A stretch of DNA of 64,000 nt from CAITWD01 sp963842065 (GTDB lineage Bacteria > Actinomycetota > Thermoleophilia > Miltoncostaeales > Miltoncostaeaceae), in assembly GCA_963842065.1 (NCBI GenBank), contig CAWJEW010000002.1:372001-436000 (forward strand), given 5' to 3'. Position 1 is the stretch's first letter; every line of letters starts with the position of its first letter. This document shows positions 1 through 9,083 of this stretch, in pieces. The translations under genes were made by a program, and so were the position numbers. The notes under the pieces were generated by a model, which was not told where the DNA came from, made no database searches, and was given only the letters and a program-made list of their open reading frames with translations.

Positions 1-1
1 T

Positions 2-775
2 CGCGTGCGCATCGAGACACCGCATCCGGCGACCCCGGCGGCCGTTGCCGACATCGTCAATCGGGTGATCGAGCAGATCGGCGGCGATGGCCCGGTTGGC
101 CTGACACTGCCGGCCGTGATTCGGGGCGATGTCGTCCGCACGGCGTCGAACATCGACCACGGGTGGATCGGCGTCAATGCCGTCGAGGTATTCGGCGCCG
201 CGACCGGCAGGCAGATCGGTGCGGTCAACGATGCCGATGCTGCCGGTCTGGCGGAGATGCGCTACGGGGCGGGTCGGAATAACGCGGGCGTGGTGGTCAT
301 GATCACCCTCGGGACCGGCATCGGCAGCGCCGTGTTCATCGACGGGAACCTGGTTCCCAATTCCGAACTTGGCCATCTGCCCTTGCACAACGCTCCTGCC
401 GAGGCTTGGGCTGCCGAGTCGGTTCGCGAGAGCGAGGCCCTTTCGTGGAAACAATGGGCGCACCGTGTGCAGACCTACCTCGGTCTGCTCGAGCGCGTGT
501 TGTGGCCGGACCTCATCATCATCGGCGGCGGAGTGAGCAAGAAGTCCGACAAGTTCCTCCACCACATCGATGTGCAAACCGAGCTGGTCCCCGCCGAGTT
601 GCTCAATGACGCGGGGATCGTCGGGGCCGCCCTGTTTGCGCCGACGAGCGAGGTGTCCTCCGACAGGGGGGGCGCACGCGGTAGCCACTGCCGACGCCTC
701 GTGGCCGCGCCGCTGGGCGCGTTCGTCCTCGTGCGCGGCTGCCGGCGTCGGGATGGGCTCGGCGTTCCCGGGTGA
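2..775 (+). CDS. ppgK: Polyphosphate glucokinase (ROK family), 5' end outside window
   Basis: Transfers phosphate from polyphosphate (or ATP) to glucose, giving glucose-6-phosphate in the cytoplasm. The reading frame is open to the window edge and enters at R-V-R-I-E-T-P, which in this family lies about 25 residues after the start, so the N-terminal DVGGS phosphate loop is missing from view. Visible ROK motifs are VNDADAAGLAE, the nucleotide loop LGTGIGSAVF, the sugar-binding ELGHLPL and the late IIIGGGVSKK. The family normally ends soon after NDAGIVGAALFA. Here the frame runs on for about 45 Arg/Gly-rich residues, which suggests the native stop was lost or shifted. Family assignment is firm; the tail is odd. 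Confidence 0.9.
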   Translation, partial: RVRIETPHPATPAAVADIVNRVIEQIGGDGPVGLTLPAVIRGDVVRTASNIDHGWIGVNAVEVFGAATGRQIGAVNDADAAGLAEMRYGAGRNNAGVVVMITLGTGIGSAVFIDGNLVPNSELGHLPLHNAPAEAWAAESVRESEALSWKQWAHRVQTYLGLLERVLWPDLIIIGGGVSKKSDKFLHHIDVQTELVPAELLNDAGIVGAALFAPTSEVSSDRGGARGSHCRRLVAAPLGAFVLVRGCRRRDGLGVPG

Positions 776-1172
776 AATCAGCCGCATGATTGGCGTGGCG
801 GCACGGGGACTGATCGTCATGGCCGCGGTGCCGGGTGCGCGTCCGAACCCTGATCGTCAGCTCGGAACCCGCGACCTCGAGCGAGCACGCGGGAAGAACG
901 CGCGCACGTTGCGCGTCGAGACGACCCACGTTTGACGGATCGCTGGCGCGCATGCCCGCGTGCGTGCAGGTGGTTGGCCGAGTCGTGGCGAGAGCGACTG
1001 ACTGCCGTATGGCAGTGGATGGGTCCCCGTGCGGGCGCACCGGGCGGATGACGGGGACGCCGACGGTGACCCGCGCGTTGCCAAGTGCGGTCGCGGACAC
1101 TTCCCCTTCAGGCCTCGACCCGATCGCCGTGTCACGCGGTGTCGACGCGTGCGTCATCGTCCGAGGCGATCT
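776..1172. other. Intergenic stretch, no gene recognised
   Basis: About 400 bases between the 3' ends of two convergent genes. Open frames here are arginine-rich and look like composition effects. I see no tRNA, insertion sequence or clear hairpin with a T-run. Confidence 0.4.
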
Positions 1173-2540
1173 TCACGGAAGGATCTGCTTCTTCGCGCGA
1201 GCGAACTCCTCGTCAGTGAGCGCACCGCTCTCGTGCAACGCAGCGATGTGGGCGAGTTCCTCCGCCGTGGAGCGGTGGTGCCCGATCCGCCACCCGGAGT
1301 CGGGCTTCCGCGACGACCACCACGAGCGCACGCGGCCGTCCGCCGCCACCAGTGTGGCGCGGAGGTCGCGACCCGCGCTCTTTTCTGGGAACTCACGCTG
1401 GGTTTGTCGTCGAAACGCATAGATCCCGGCGGCGAGCAGTCCGCCCAAGATGAGGATCCCCCACGGCGATCGCAGCGCGTCGGTAGGGCCCCACAGGACG
1501 ACGAGGATGTAGGCGACCGCGACGGACGTCCAGGCGATGCCGGGTCGCTCGTTGAGGACCGGGGCAATCCAACGGCGCACGGCTGTTGCGGGCGGTGTGG
1601 GTCCCGCAAGCGTCGCCCCGAGGACGACGAGCACGCCATAGAGGACGGTCGCCCAGCCGATCTCGCCGAGCGTCGAGGTGCCGATGACCCAGATGTGCTG
1701 GGCCGGCACCTGATATGTCGCCGTTGTCAAGCCACCGATGACGTAATCGCCGGTCAGGCGACGGGCCACAAATACGATGAGGCCGACGATGACGAATGCC
1801 CAGCCGATGTTGCGCAGTGTCTGGCGGCGGATGCCCTCGGCGAGATACAGCGCGAGCCCGAACATGGCGAGGACGAGCACGATGAGCCACGCGCTCAGAA
1901 TCCGGATTGCGCCGACGCCTGCCTGCGCGAGGCCAAGCTGGTCCGAGTGCATCACCGTGATGACCCCGGTGTTCGGCGGCAACTTGTCGAGCACCGACGC
2001 CGGAAGCCCGACGTCGGTGCCGATCTGCGTGACAAGCTGCCCGAGATTGACCTGCACGGTGCCGTTGCCCGTCGTGACGCCGAGACCGGTCTTGTTCTCG
2101 AGGACATCGATGAGCTGCGCGTGCGCGTCCGAGGCCGACGCCACGAACAGGGCCTGCACGCTCGGTCTCGCCAGGATGAGGTCCGCTCCCTGGACTGCCG
2201 GATCCCGCAGCGCGGCTGCCGCTGGGGCTGCGAGCGGCTTCAGCTCGGACGGTAGCCGCTGTTGGATTTGCGCCGAGACGTCCACATTGGCATAGAGCTC
2301 ATCGACGAGATAGACCGAAAGCGCGTGTCGCACCGTCGCGTCCTGGATCAGCGCCGTACTCGTCTGGGTGGAGGCTGAGCTACTGAGCAGCTGGCGGTTG
2401 ATCCAAATCGCCACGATCGCCAGGAGCCCTGCGAGCGACGCGAGCACGATGAGCGCCCAGATGGCCGTGCGTCGTCGGTCGCTTAAGGTCGGGGGTCCGA
2501 CGGGTGCTGCGATCGACGCGGATGATGCGGCGGCCGTCAT
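1173..2540 (-). CDS. Multi-pass membrane protein with C-terminal SHOCT domain
   Basis: A 455-residue protein of unknown function. It has an N-terminal membrane segment near residues 26-47, a long extracytoplasmic stretch (about 50-210), a cluster of further hydrophobic segments (about 215-365), and at the very end the short SHOCT domain (AEELAHIAALHESGALTDEE, then F..AK..IL). SHOCT domains are short oligomerisation or tethering helices common at the ends of actinobacterial membrane proteins. It is convergent with the glucokinase gene and has no obvious operon partner. The start shown is the first in-frame one and a later start is possible. Domain call is confident; role is unknown. Confidence 0.8.
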   Translation of the reverse strand: MTAAASSASIAAPVGPPTLSDRRRTAIWALIVLASLAGLLAIVAIWINRQLLSSSASTQTSTALIQDATVRHALSVYLVDELYANVDVSAQIQQRLPSELKPLAAPAAAALRDPAVQGADLILARPSVQALFVASASDAHAQLIDVLENKTGLGVTTGNGTVQVNLGQLVTQIGTDVGLPASVLDKLPPNTGVITVMHSDQLGLAQAGVGAIRILSAWLIVLVLAMFGLALYLAEGIRRQTLRNIGWAFVIVGLIVFVARRLTGDYVIGGLTTATYQVPAQHIWVIGTSTLGEIGWATVLYGVLVVLGATLAGPTPPATAVRRWIAPVLNERPGIAWTSVAVAYILVVLWGPTDALRSPWGILILGGLLAAGIYAFRRQTQREFPEKSAGRDLRATLVAADGRVRSWWSSRKPDSGWRIGHHRSTAEELAHIAALHESGALTDEEFARAKKQILP

Positions 2541-3061
2541 CCGGCTTGAGCCACGCCGGGAACACGGAGGCGCGCGAGGGAGTTCGGCGCGGGCGCCAGG
2601 CCCATCATCGGCGGTCTGTCGTCCCCGCGCGTGTGATCAGTCACGAGTCGATACCTGGCTCGAGCTCCCCAATGCCGACCGTTGTGTCTGCCGCGAGCAC
2701 GACGAGCGTCTGCTGGGAGATGGAAAGCACCACGCCGCGAACGTCGGACTTAGGCGTCGGTCGTGGCGCGAACGTCGCCGTCGGGGCATTGCGACCTCAC
2801 ACGTCCGGCGTAGCCTACACCGCCCTCTGTGCTCCGTCAGATCGGGATCAATAGCGCATTTCGGCCGACCGCTACGGACCGATGTGTGTGTCGCCCGAGG
2901 GCGCGATCCGCTCGTCATCTCGTAGAAATCGCGTACCGTGGTCGCCTCGTCTCCCCAACACGGGCACGCCCATTCTCCAGCAGCGCCCCCACGGGACAAC
3001 ATTGGAGACATCGCGCGCCGTCGCTGGGCCGACGAATATCCTGTTATCGCGGGGAGTTTGT
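2541..3061. other. Gene-poor stretch leading into the first tRNA-Gly scar
   Basis: About 520 bases with no protein I recognise. It probably holds the promoter of the SHOCT gene (leftward) and degraded DNA before the mobile-element scar that starts near 3062. Confidence 0.4.
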
Positions 3062-3109
3062 GACGCACGGGCACGGGGCTCGAACCCGCGACATTCAGCT
3101 CGGGAGGGT
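3062..3109 (-). repeat. tRNA-Gly-like 3'-half scar (att remnant 1)
   Basis: On the minus strand this matches the T-arm and anticodon-arm half of the intact tRNA-Gly at 32.7 kb (core GCTCGAACCCGCGACATTCA on the plus strand), but the anticodon side is mutated and the 5' half is missing. It is followed by direct repeats (GGTGCGACAAC-type at 3213-3234) and then an integrase C-terminus. This is the layout expected of an attachment site left by a tRNA-targeting element. Confidence 0.7.
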
Positions 3110-3231
3110 AAATCCGGCGAGTTCATGCGGGTACGGATGCGACAGGAAACCGGACAACGGTGCGGATTCTCGTGATCGGCAAGTCGCGCCGTTACCCGCC
3201 GTTTCGTGATCTGGTGCGACAACGCTGCTAC

Positions 3232-3429
3232 AACGGGTCGCTCGCGGTCGCTGGAATTGACCTGGTGACGATCCAGGCGGCCATGGGCCACAGCGCTCTC
3301 GCCACCACCGGGCGCTACCCGCACGCGCGGCCTGCGTCGGACCAGGCCGCGGCGTTCACGCGGGTGATCGAGCCATCGCCAGCATCTCCCGGTTCTCTTC
3401 CGGCGACCGGCGTGTTGACCTCGGTCTGA
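3232..3429 (+). pseudogene. Tyrosine recombinase C-terminal fragment (copy 1)
   Basis: Reads GIDLVTIQAAMGHSALATTG followed by RY and about 35 more residues to a stop. GHS..TT.RY is the box with the catalytic tyrosine of tyrosine recombinases. The catalytic core and N-terminus are absent. The fragment begins directly after the 11-bp repeats, at the same residue as the copy at 30848, so the two share a deletion junction. Confidence 0.75.
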
Positions 3430-3475
3430 ATCGCTCGTACGCGGCCTGTCGCGGAGTCGTTGTCCGGCGACCGTC

Positions 3476-3506
3476 GAGCAGGAGGCCCGCAACGGGCCTC
3501 CTGCTC
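3476..3506. terminator. Perfect 14-bp hairpin between convergent units
   Basis: GAGCAGGAGGCCCG, loop CAA, then the exact complement. It sits between the integrase remnant and the 3' end of the GNAT gene. There is no T-run on either side, so termination would be atypical, but position and stem strength fit a terminator. Confidence 0.6.
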
Positions 3507-3526
3507 GGCCCACGTCGCTCCTGGCC

Positions 3527-3841
3527 TCAGCCATCGTCTAGCCCGAACGTGGCGCGTCGCTCGACCGGCACGAGGTCGAGGTACTCGCGATGACCGTCGA
3601 TGAAGCCCCGGACGAACGGGCAGAACGGCAGCACCGCCAATCCCTGCGCCCGTGCGGCGTCCAGCGCGGCTGTCACGAGCAGCGTTCCTAGGCCGGCACC
3701 GTCGTGTGTCGGGTCGATCTCGGTATGGACGAAGGCGATGACGCCGGGTCTGCGCCGGTACTCCGCAAACCCCACGACGCCCCCGTCGAGGTCGATCTCG
3801 AAGCGCCCGCGCTCGGGGACGTCAATCACGGTCGGCGTCAT
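3527..3841 (-). CDS. Small GNAT-family N-acetyltransferase (YidJ/COG2388 type)
   Basis: A 104-residue single-domain GNAT protein. It carries HTEIDPTHDGAGLGTLLV, the acetyl-CoA-binding signature (GxGxxL), followed by the helix ALDAARAQGL and the CPFVRGFID motif typical of the short N-acetyltransferases of this group, which number about 90-110 residues. Substrate cannot be read from sequence. It stands alone between integration scars and is intact, so it is either host DNA or cargo. Family call is firm. Confidence 0.85.
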   Translation of the reverse strand: MTPTVIDVPERGRFEIDLDGGVVGFAEYRRRPGVIAFVHTEIDPTHDGAGLGTLLVTAALDAARAQGLAVLPFCPFVRGFIDGHREYLDLVPVERRATFGLDDG

Positions 3842-4106
3842 CGCGTTGGATTATCGCAAGGGCCACACGGAAGCGGTCCACCGAACGGCACAGGACGTCG
3901 GCACCATCGCCTGGGAGGTGCGACACCCGGCTGCGCCAGTCTTCCGGAAACAGGGTAATGGGCGATGGCGGGCAGGGATCGCGCCGACAGAGGTCGGGGT
4001 TCGAATGTGACAGATTGGGCGTTCGGGTTCTCGCGGAAAACGGGATCGGGGGGTTCGGGCGCGGCCGGACTCGAACCCGACTGGAAATAGGCCGATTTTT
4101 CGGCTG

Positions 4107-4132
4107 AGGTATGCACCCGGATATGCATGCGA
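4107..4132 (+). repeat. Diverged direct repeat, copy A (partner near 4981)
   Basis: GAGGTATGCACCCGGATATG here and GAGGTGTGCACCGGAGTATG near 4981 match over about 25 bases with a few changes. Both lie beside tRNA-like scars and probably mark a shared, duplicated element end. Confidence 0.5.
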
Positions 4133-4227
4133 CGTGCACCCTCGGGCGCGCCCGGGACCCGATTCCTTCACGCATCATGCAATCGACGTCGCGGCTGACG
4201 TATGGTGGCCTCACACAGGGAGAATCG

Positions 4228-4329
4228 ATGCGTGATCAGCAACTCGAGCACAGGTTGCGGGCGGTGATCCTCAAGGGGCTGAACGCGCTTGAGGCCCAGC
4301 CGTGCGAATCGACTGGAGCCAAGCCATGA
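4228..4329 (+). CDS. 33-residue leader ORF coupled to the membrane protein gene
   Basis: A short frame starting ATG at 4228, preceded by AGGGAG at a good spacing, reading MRDQQLEHRLRAVILKGLNA and ending at TGA in 4327-4329, which overlaps the ATG at 4326 of the next gene (ATGA). The overlap and ribosome site support translation and coupling. Function is unknown and I recognise no family. Confidence 0.5.
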   Translation: MRDQQLEHRLRAVILKGLNALEAQPCESTGAKP

Positions 4330-4796
4330 GCCGCACCCCGACCTTCGGCCGCACCAAACGCGGTCTGGAAGTCCATGCGCGCGTTCACGATCACCTGCCG
4401 GTCTCCTCAGCCTATGCGCGCTTCAACAAGAAGGTTGCCATCGCGATCACCCGTTACGTCGGGACCATGACGTGCTTCTGGGTGTTCTGCTGCCTGGCGC
4501 TGCTTTCCCTTCCGGCGGTGCTGTCCGCATTCTCGGTCTTCCACGGCGTGTTCCCGAGCGTGCTCATCAAGGTGAGCATCATCGCGCTGGTCGCCTGGAT
4601 CGCGCAGACCTTCCTGCAGCTCGTGCTGCTGCCGTCCATCATGGTCGGTCAGAACCTGCAGAACGAGGCGTCTGACGCACGCGCGGCCAAGACCTTCGAG
4701 GATGTCGAGGTCGTTATCGACCGGCTCGATACCAAGACGGCCGGGGGCCTGGCGGACATACTGGCAGCGATCAACGAGCTGAATGCGCCAAAGTGA
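4326..4796 (+). CDS. Two-TM membrane protein, DUF1003-like
   Basis: A 156-residue protein. After a basic N-terminus it reads AITRYVGTMTCFWVF, a long hydrophobic segment, then a second one (VSIIALVAWIAQTFLQLVLL), followed by a polar helical tail (NLQNEASDARAAKTFEDVEV). ITR.VG.M.FFW, two helices and a D..E-rich tail is the DUF1003 layout, though the match is only partial. The start at 4326 is chosen because it overlaps the stop of a leader ORF with a good ribosome site; a further in-frame start lies at 4302. Role is unknown. Confidence 0.6.
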   Translation: MSRTPTFGRTKRGLEVHARVHDHLPVSSAYARFNKKVAIAITRYVGTMTCFWVFCCLALLSLPAVLSAFSVFHGVFPSVLIKVSIIALVAWIAQTFLQLVLLPSIMVGQNLQNEASDARAAKTFEDVEVVIDRLDTKTAGGLADILAAINELNAPK

Positions 4797-4832
4797 GCCT
4801 TCCCGACCGCGGCGCGCCGCATCAGTAAGAGG

Positions 4833-5014
4833 CGTCATCGTTCGTCGCTGGCTACCCGCCGAACGAGCTGATCCGCAGCATCGAATGCGGGTCCGCGCGC
4901 CCCTGCCTCGACACGGTTGCGGACCTCGCGGCCGCGCTGCGGAACGATATGGACCTACTCGTGGCCGAGATCACCTCACGCCGAGGTGTGCACCGGAGTA
5001 TGCACGCGGCATGA
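4833..5014 (+). pseudogene. XRE-type HTH regulator fragment
   Basis: The frame reads GYPPNELIRSIECGSARP then CLDTVADLAAALRND. This resembles the second half of an XRE/HTH_3 domain (S.iE.G...P..dtl..lA.aL). The first helices are missing, so it is a remnant. It ends in a stretch (GAGGTGTGCACCGGAGTATG) that is repeated with changes near 4107, pointing to an earlier duplication. Confidence 0.45.
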
Positions 5015-5084
5015 ATAGCCGGTCTTCGGTGGCACATATCGATTGCGGAATTGCGAGAAAACCGGGCGTGTACGGCGTTTCAGT

Positions 5085-5130
5085 GGGCGCGGCAGGACTC
5101 GAACCTGCGACCTTTGGCTCCGGCGGCGAT
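5085..5130 (-). repeat. tRNA-Arg(CCG)-like 3'-half scar (att remnant 2)
   Basis: On the minus strand it gives the anticodon arm, T-arm and acceptor 3' strand of a tRNA whose loop contains CCGGAG, consistent with tRNA-Arg(CCG). The 5' half is absent. It is followed by repeats GGTGCTACAAC/GGTGCGACAAC at 5232-5253 and an integrase C-terminus. Confidence 0.65.
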
Positions 5131-5328
5131 ATCAGGCGAGTAAAGGTGGGGAAGCGTGCGACAGGAAACCGGGCAACGATGTGGTATCTCGTGACCTGCG
5201 ATTCGCGCCGCTGCCTACCGTTTCGCGATCCGGTGCTACAACGGTGCGACAACGACGCGCGGTGTGATGTGCGACCGTCCTAGCCTCGATCTGTCGGCAG
5301 TGCAGTGGGGCGACACCGGCCGTCCGCC

Positions 5329-5427
5329 AATGGCGTCGACTTGGAGACGATCCAGGCGGTCATGGCTCACAGCGCCCTCGGCACCACCGGTCGCTACCTG
5401 CACGCGACACACAGCTTGGAGGGCTAG
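5329..5427 (+). pseudogene. Tyrosine recombinase C-terminal fragment (copy 2)
   Basis: Reads NGVDLETIQAVMAHSALGTT then GRYLHA and stops after nine more codons. It is the same family as the copy at 3232 but shorter and more diverged (MAHS for MGHS). Confidence 0.65.
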
Positions 5428-5801
5428 TCGGAGCGGGATGGCCCACGGCGAAGAATCTCCCAGCCGCCACACTCCAAGCAACAAGTGTCGTCCTCCGGGA
5501 GGATCGGTTGGCAATAGCGTTCTCGGATTGCCTGGTCGGTCAGCGAGGACGGGACGACGCGGTTGGCCATCTTGCTCGTGACGCTGCGCGTGATCCCGAA
5601 TGGCCCAAGCGACGCGGCTTGAGTTTCAATCGTCTCCGCAACTACCTCATTGCCAACAACGCGTGCCAGCGCGCAATTGACGCGTTGGAGTGCGTGTGGA
5701 ATGAGTTCAGGGAGATGAATCGGAGTGACAGGCACCTTGCCGTTGCTGGATGAGACTGCGCGACAGATAGTTGCCGTCCCGAGCGCGCCCCTGTATCGCA
5801 A
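5424..5801 (-). CDS. Possible hypothetical protein
   Basis: An open frame of up to 125 residues ending in EDDTCCLECGGWEILRRG. It has balanced amino-acid use for this GC content, with a CxxC-containing tail. No family recognised. A plus-strand frame (5508-5753) competes for the same DNA, so this is only a weak call. Confidence 0.25.
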   Translation of the reverse strand: MRYRGALGTATICRAVSSSNGKVPVTPIHLPELIPHALQRVNCALARVVGNEVVAETIETQAASLGPFGITRSVTSKMANRVVPSSLTDQAIRERYCQPILPEDDTCCLECGGWEILRRGPSRSD

Positions 5802-5969
5802 TGTGAATAGGCGCTCCTCGGGGCAGGACGAGCCCGCTCGTTCCTCCGTCCGCCCACCCCGAGCACTTTGGGCGGTGCCCGCCTCGACAATCGGGGGAGA
5901 CTACTGACGACTGATCGAATCGTGCTCGATACGTTGGGCTTTTCTGCATGGGTCCGAACGGAGGACGTT

Positions 5970-6617
5970 TTGAAGACCGACGATGAACTGCGAGTTGATG
6001 TGGAGCGAGAGATCCAGTGGGAGCCGGGTGTCGATGCACGGCGAATCGGGGTCTCGGCTATCGATGGCATCGTCACGATCTCAGGCCAAGTCGAGTCGTA
6101 TACGGAGAAGTGGATGACGGAGCGCGCCGTCGAGCGCGTTCAGGGGGTCGCCGGCCTCGCAAACGAACTCGAGGTTCGTAACCCTGCCGAACGAAGTGAC
6201 ACAGACATTGCCGAAGCGGCATTGCATGCCCTCACGTGGAACGTGTCGGTTCCCGCTGATCGGGTCACGGTCAAAGTCGAGAAGGGTTGGCTCACGTTGA
6301 TGGGGGAGGTCGGATGGGACTTCGAACGGCGGGCTGCGGAGGGGGCGGTGCGACCCTTGTGGGGCATCAATGGCGTCAGCAACCTCATCACCGTCCGGCC
6401 CAAGACCGAGCCCCCGGAGGATCTGAAGCGAAGGATCGACGCAACCTTCAAGCGTGCAGCCCATTACGACGCGAAGCGGCTCACGGTGCAGGTCTCCGGT
6501 GGGGTCGTTACGTTGCGCGGCAGTGTTCACTCCTGGCACGAACGTCACGAGGCCGAGAAGGCAGTCTGGGCCGCCCCGGGGGTGTCCACCGTCCACAACT
6601 ACATTTCCGTCAAATGA
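5970..6617 (+). CDS. Triple BON-domain protein (OsmY-like)
   Basis: About 215 residues made of three BON domains (roughly 1-75, 78-145, 150-215). Each has the pattern of a helix, then V.V..G.VTL.G.V and a V..V.GV..V.N.L.V close: DGIVTISGQVES, KGWLTLMGEVGW, GGVVTLRGSVHS. BON domains bind membranes or phospholipids and occur in stress and envelope proteins. No signal peptide is evident from the TTG start, which I chose because GGAGGA lies about six bases upstream and MKTDDELR is a usual BON-protein opening. A longer frame reaches 5868. Confidence 0.85.
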   Translation: MKTDDELRVDVEREIQWEPGVDARRIGVSAIDGIVTISGQVESYTEKWMTERAVERVQGVAGLANELEVRNPAERSDTDIAEAALHALTWNVSVPADRVTVKVEKGWLTLMGEVGWDFERRAAEGAVRPLWGINGVSNLITVRPKTEPPEDLKRRIDATFKRAAHYDAKRLTVQVSGGVVTLRGSVHSWHERHEAEKAVWAAPGVSTVHNYISVK

Positions 6618-6623
6618 GTGCCT

Positions 6624-6658
6624 CCCGACGCCGGGCCGCCCGCGTCGGGGGGTTCTTT
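6624..6658 (+). terminator. Rho-independent terminator after the BON gene
   Basis: CCCGACGC, 10-base loop, GCGTCGGG, then GGGTTCTTT. It begins seven bases after the BON stop codon. Confidence 0.75.
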
Positions 6659-6728
6659 GGGGCAGGTTGAGCAATCACCGAGTCGGTCGATGAACCACAA
6701 CGTGTGGGAGGGGTGTCGGCGCCTCGCA

Positions 6729-6824
6729 TTCGACCGGGCGGCGGCGTTTACGCGCGCCTTCGAGACCTGGCCATCAGACCCGGCTCTGCGACAACCACCG
6801 GTGCGCTGGGGTCCGTCTGAATAG
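6729..6824 (+). pseudogene. Tyrosine recombinase extreme C-terminus (copy 3)
   Basis: Reads FDRAAAFTRAFETWPSDPAL and on to a stop. It aligns with the last 30 residues of the other copies (QAARFTRAFQP..., ending in TTGALGSA*), and the DNA still shows GACAACCACCGGTGCGCTGG. Only the tail is left. Confidence 0.6.
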
Positions 6825-7303
6825 ACCCTGGCACCAGGTGGGAGATCGCCACGCCCGTAGCGACAAGGGCTCCGACACAAGGTTCGCGCGCTCGGGCACG
6901 TGGTGACCCCTTGATCGGCTATCAAGCGCCGACTGGTGGCGCCCCGTTCTCGGCGATGAGTCCTTCGATGTGGGCCACCGTGCCCCGTGCGTCCACGCGG
7001 CCGTGTGAGCCCGCGCTGGCGGACGCGTCGGCGGCGACCGGAGCACCGTGAGCCTCTTTGGGCAGGCTCTTCCGCCGGGAGTGACTCGTGACGGGAACGT
7101 TGACTGGGGTGCTCGCCGTGTTCTCGCTAACTCCCCGACGCGATCATCGCAGGGTTGATGCCCTGACCATGGACCATCGTGAGCGTCAGCTGCGAGGCTC
7201 CCCGGCGCGGGAATCTGTGAGCTTTGGCCGGTGGGCCCGTGCCGCGGCGTGGATCGCATCGGCCCGGTACCGACCGTGCCCGCGGCTGTACCATGATCTC
7301 GGC
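6825..7303. other. No gene recognised
   Basis: About 480 bases between the integrase tail and the small ORF before the MaoC/PTA gene. Frames on both strands look arginine- or proline-rich. It probably contains the promoter of the following gene. Confidence 0.35.
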
Positions 7304-7486
7304 ATGCCAGAACACAGGACGGGTCCTCCTGCGATCATCGCTCCGGCCGACCTCGGACCGCGTCCCGGCGCCGCCTGCGCCCGGGTCCCGTGCGCGTTGG
7401 GCCGGGCGCTCGCTGATATCCTGCGCACCCGCACCGGGGTGGCTGCCGTGTCTGTGTTGCCGGACACGCTGGTAGCAGGCCGATGA
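7304..7486 (+). CDS. Small ORF overlapping the MaoC/PTA start
   Basis: A 60-residue frame (MPEHRTGPPAII at its start) whose TGA at 7484-7486 overlaps the ATG at 7483 of the next gene. The ATGA overlap hints at coupling. No family recognised and no strong ribosome site, so it may be chance. Confidence 0.3.
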   Translation: MPEHRTGPPAIIAPADLGPRPGAACARVPCALGRALADILRTRTGVAAVSVLPDTLVAGR

Positions 7487-9054
7487 GCGGGCCGGGAGAC
7501 GATCGCGCCGACGGGGCACGCCCGGACGATGATGGGCCGATGACCGGAGCGGACCTCGATCAGCTCGCCCCGCGCGCGTGGATCGAGAACCGGACGTTCG
7601 ATGAGATCGACGTCGGGGCGAGCGCGAGCCTGGTACGCACACTGACCCGCAAGGACATCGAGTTGTTTGCTGTGATGTCCGGCGATGTCAATCCTGCGCA
7701 CGTCGACGATGCCTACGCGCACAGCGACATGTTCCACAAGATCATCGCGCACGGTATGTGGGGGGCTTCGCTGATCTCCACGCTGCTCGGCACGCGTCTC
7801 CCGGGTCCCGGCACGATCTACCTCGAACAGACGCTCCGCTTCCGTCACCCGGTGGCCATCGGCGACACGGTCACCGTTTCGGTGACCGCGACGGCCAAGG
7901 ACATCGAGCGCACGCGCATTTCGTTCGATTGCCGGTGCATCAATCAGCGCGGGGACACGGTCATCGACGGAACGGCGCAGGTCATCGCGCCGACCGACAA
8001 GGTTCGTCGGCCGCAGGTGACGCTGCCGGACGTCACCCTGCACGAACGCGACGTCCTGTTCGGTCGGCTCATCGGCGCCGCGAAGGCTCGGGCGCCGATC
8101 CGCATGGCCGTCGTGGACCCGGTGGACCGCGACACATTACTCGGGGCGCTTCGCGCGGCGCACGAAGGCCTGATCATGCCAGTGCTCGTTGGCCCGGAAG
8201 CCCGCATCCGGTCGGTTGCGGCGGCCCATGACATCGACCTCACGAACGTTCCCATCGTCGGCGCCGAACACAGCGATGACGCGGCCGAGACGGCCGTTCG
8301 CCTTGCACGTGCCGGACAGGTTGATGCGCTGATGATAGGCAGCCCCCGCAGCGACGAGTTCCTGCACGCGGCCGTCGCGCCGCGAACCGGCATCGCTACC
8401 GATCGCCGCATGAGCCACGTGTTCGTCATCGACGTGCCGACCTACCCGCGACCGCTACTGATCACCGACGCGCTGCTCAATGTCGCACCGGATCTGCGAG
8501 CCAAGCGCGACATTGTCCAGAACGCGATCAACCTCGCCCTCGCGATCGGCATCCCGACGCCAAAGGTGGCGATCCTGTCCGCCGTCGAGACCGTGAACGC
8601 GCGGCTCAGGTCGTCCCTCGACGCGGCCGGGCTGGCGAAGATGGCCGACCGCGGGCAAATCGTCGGTGGGTTGGTGGATGGTCCACTTGCGTTCGACAGC
8701 GCGGTCTCGCAGGCCGCGGCCCGCGTCAAGGGCATCAGGTCGAGCGTCGCCGGTGAAGCGGACATCGTCGTCGTGCCAGACATCGAAACCGGCAATATGC
8801 TTGTCAAGCAACTCGACTATCTGGCGGATGCACAGTCGGCCGGAATTATTCTTGGCGGGCGTGTTCCGATCGCGCTGACAAGCCGCGCCGATGTCCCCCT
8901 GGAGCCGGTCGCCTCCTGCGCGCTTGCCGCGCTCGTCGCGGGTGTCACCGCTGCGCCCGCGCCGGTCACAGAAGATCTCGCCTCCGCTTTGAACACGGTG
9001 TCCGCGCCGACGGGTGCCTCACCCGGGACCACCGCCCCCGAGCACCGCGCGTAG
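7483..9054 (+). CDS. Bifunctional MaoC-like enoyl-CoA hydratase / phosphate acyltransferase
   Basis: A 523-residue fusion. Residues about 30-170 form a MaoC hot-dog domain (RTFDEIDVGASASLVRTLT, DVNPAHVDDAYA with the catalytic D...H, then HGMWGASLIS). Residues about 185-510 form a phosphotransacetylase/phosphotransbutyrylase domain (ALRAAHEGLIMPVLVGPE, GEADIVVVPDIETGNMLVKQ). This architecture is well known and is usually annotated as bifunctional enoyl-CoA hydratase/phosphate acetyltransferase. It joins acyl-CoA hydration with conversion to acyl-phosphate in the cytoplasm, often near acetate or butyrate kinase, which is not seen here. Length and both domains look complete. The start could instead be the ATG at 7540. 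Confidence 0.92.
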   Translation: MSGPGDDRADGARPDDDGPMTGADLDQLAPRAWIENRTFDEIDVGASASLVRTLTRKDIELFAVMSGDVNPAHVDDAYAHSDMFHKIIAHGMWGASLISTLLGTRLPGPGTIYLEQTLRFRHPVAIGDTVTVSVTATAKDIERTRISFDCRCINQRGDTVIDGTAQVIAPTDKVRRPQVTLPDVTLHERDVLFGRLIGAAKARAPIRMAVVDPVDRDTLLGALRAAHEGLIMPVLVGPEARIRSVAAAHDIDLTNVPIVGAEHSDDAAETAVRLARAGQVDALMIGSPRSDEFLHAAVAPRTGIATDRRMSHVFVIDVPTYPRPLLITDALLNVAPDLRAKRDIVQNAINLALAIGIPTPKVAILSAVETVNARLRSSLDAAGLAKMADRGQIVGGLVDGPLAFDSAVSQAAARVKGIRSSVAGEADIVVVPDIETGNMLVKQLDYLADAQSAGIILGGRVPIALTSRADVPLEPVASCALAALVAGVTAAPAPVTEDLASALNTVSAPTGASPGTTAPEHRA

Positions 9055-9083
9055 CGTCACAAGGGAACGCGGCGACGACGGAC

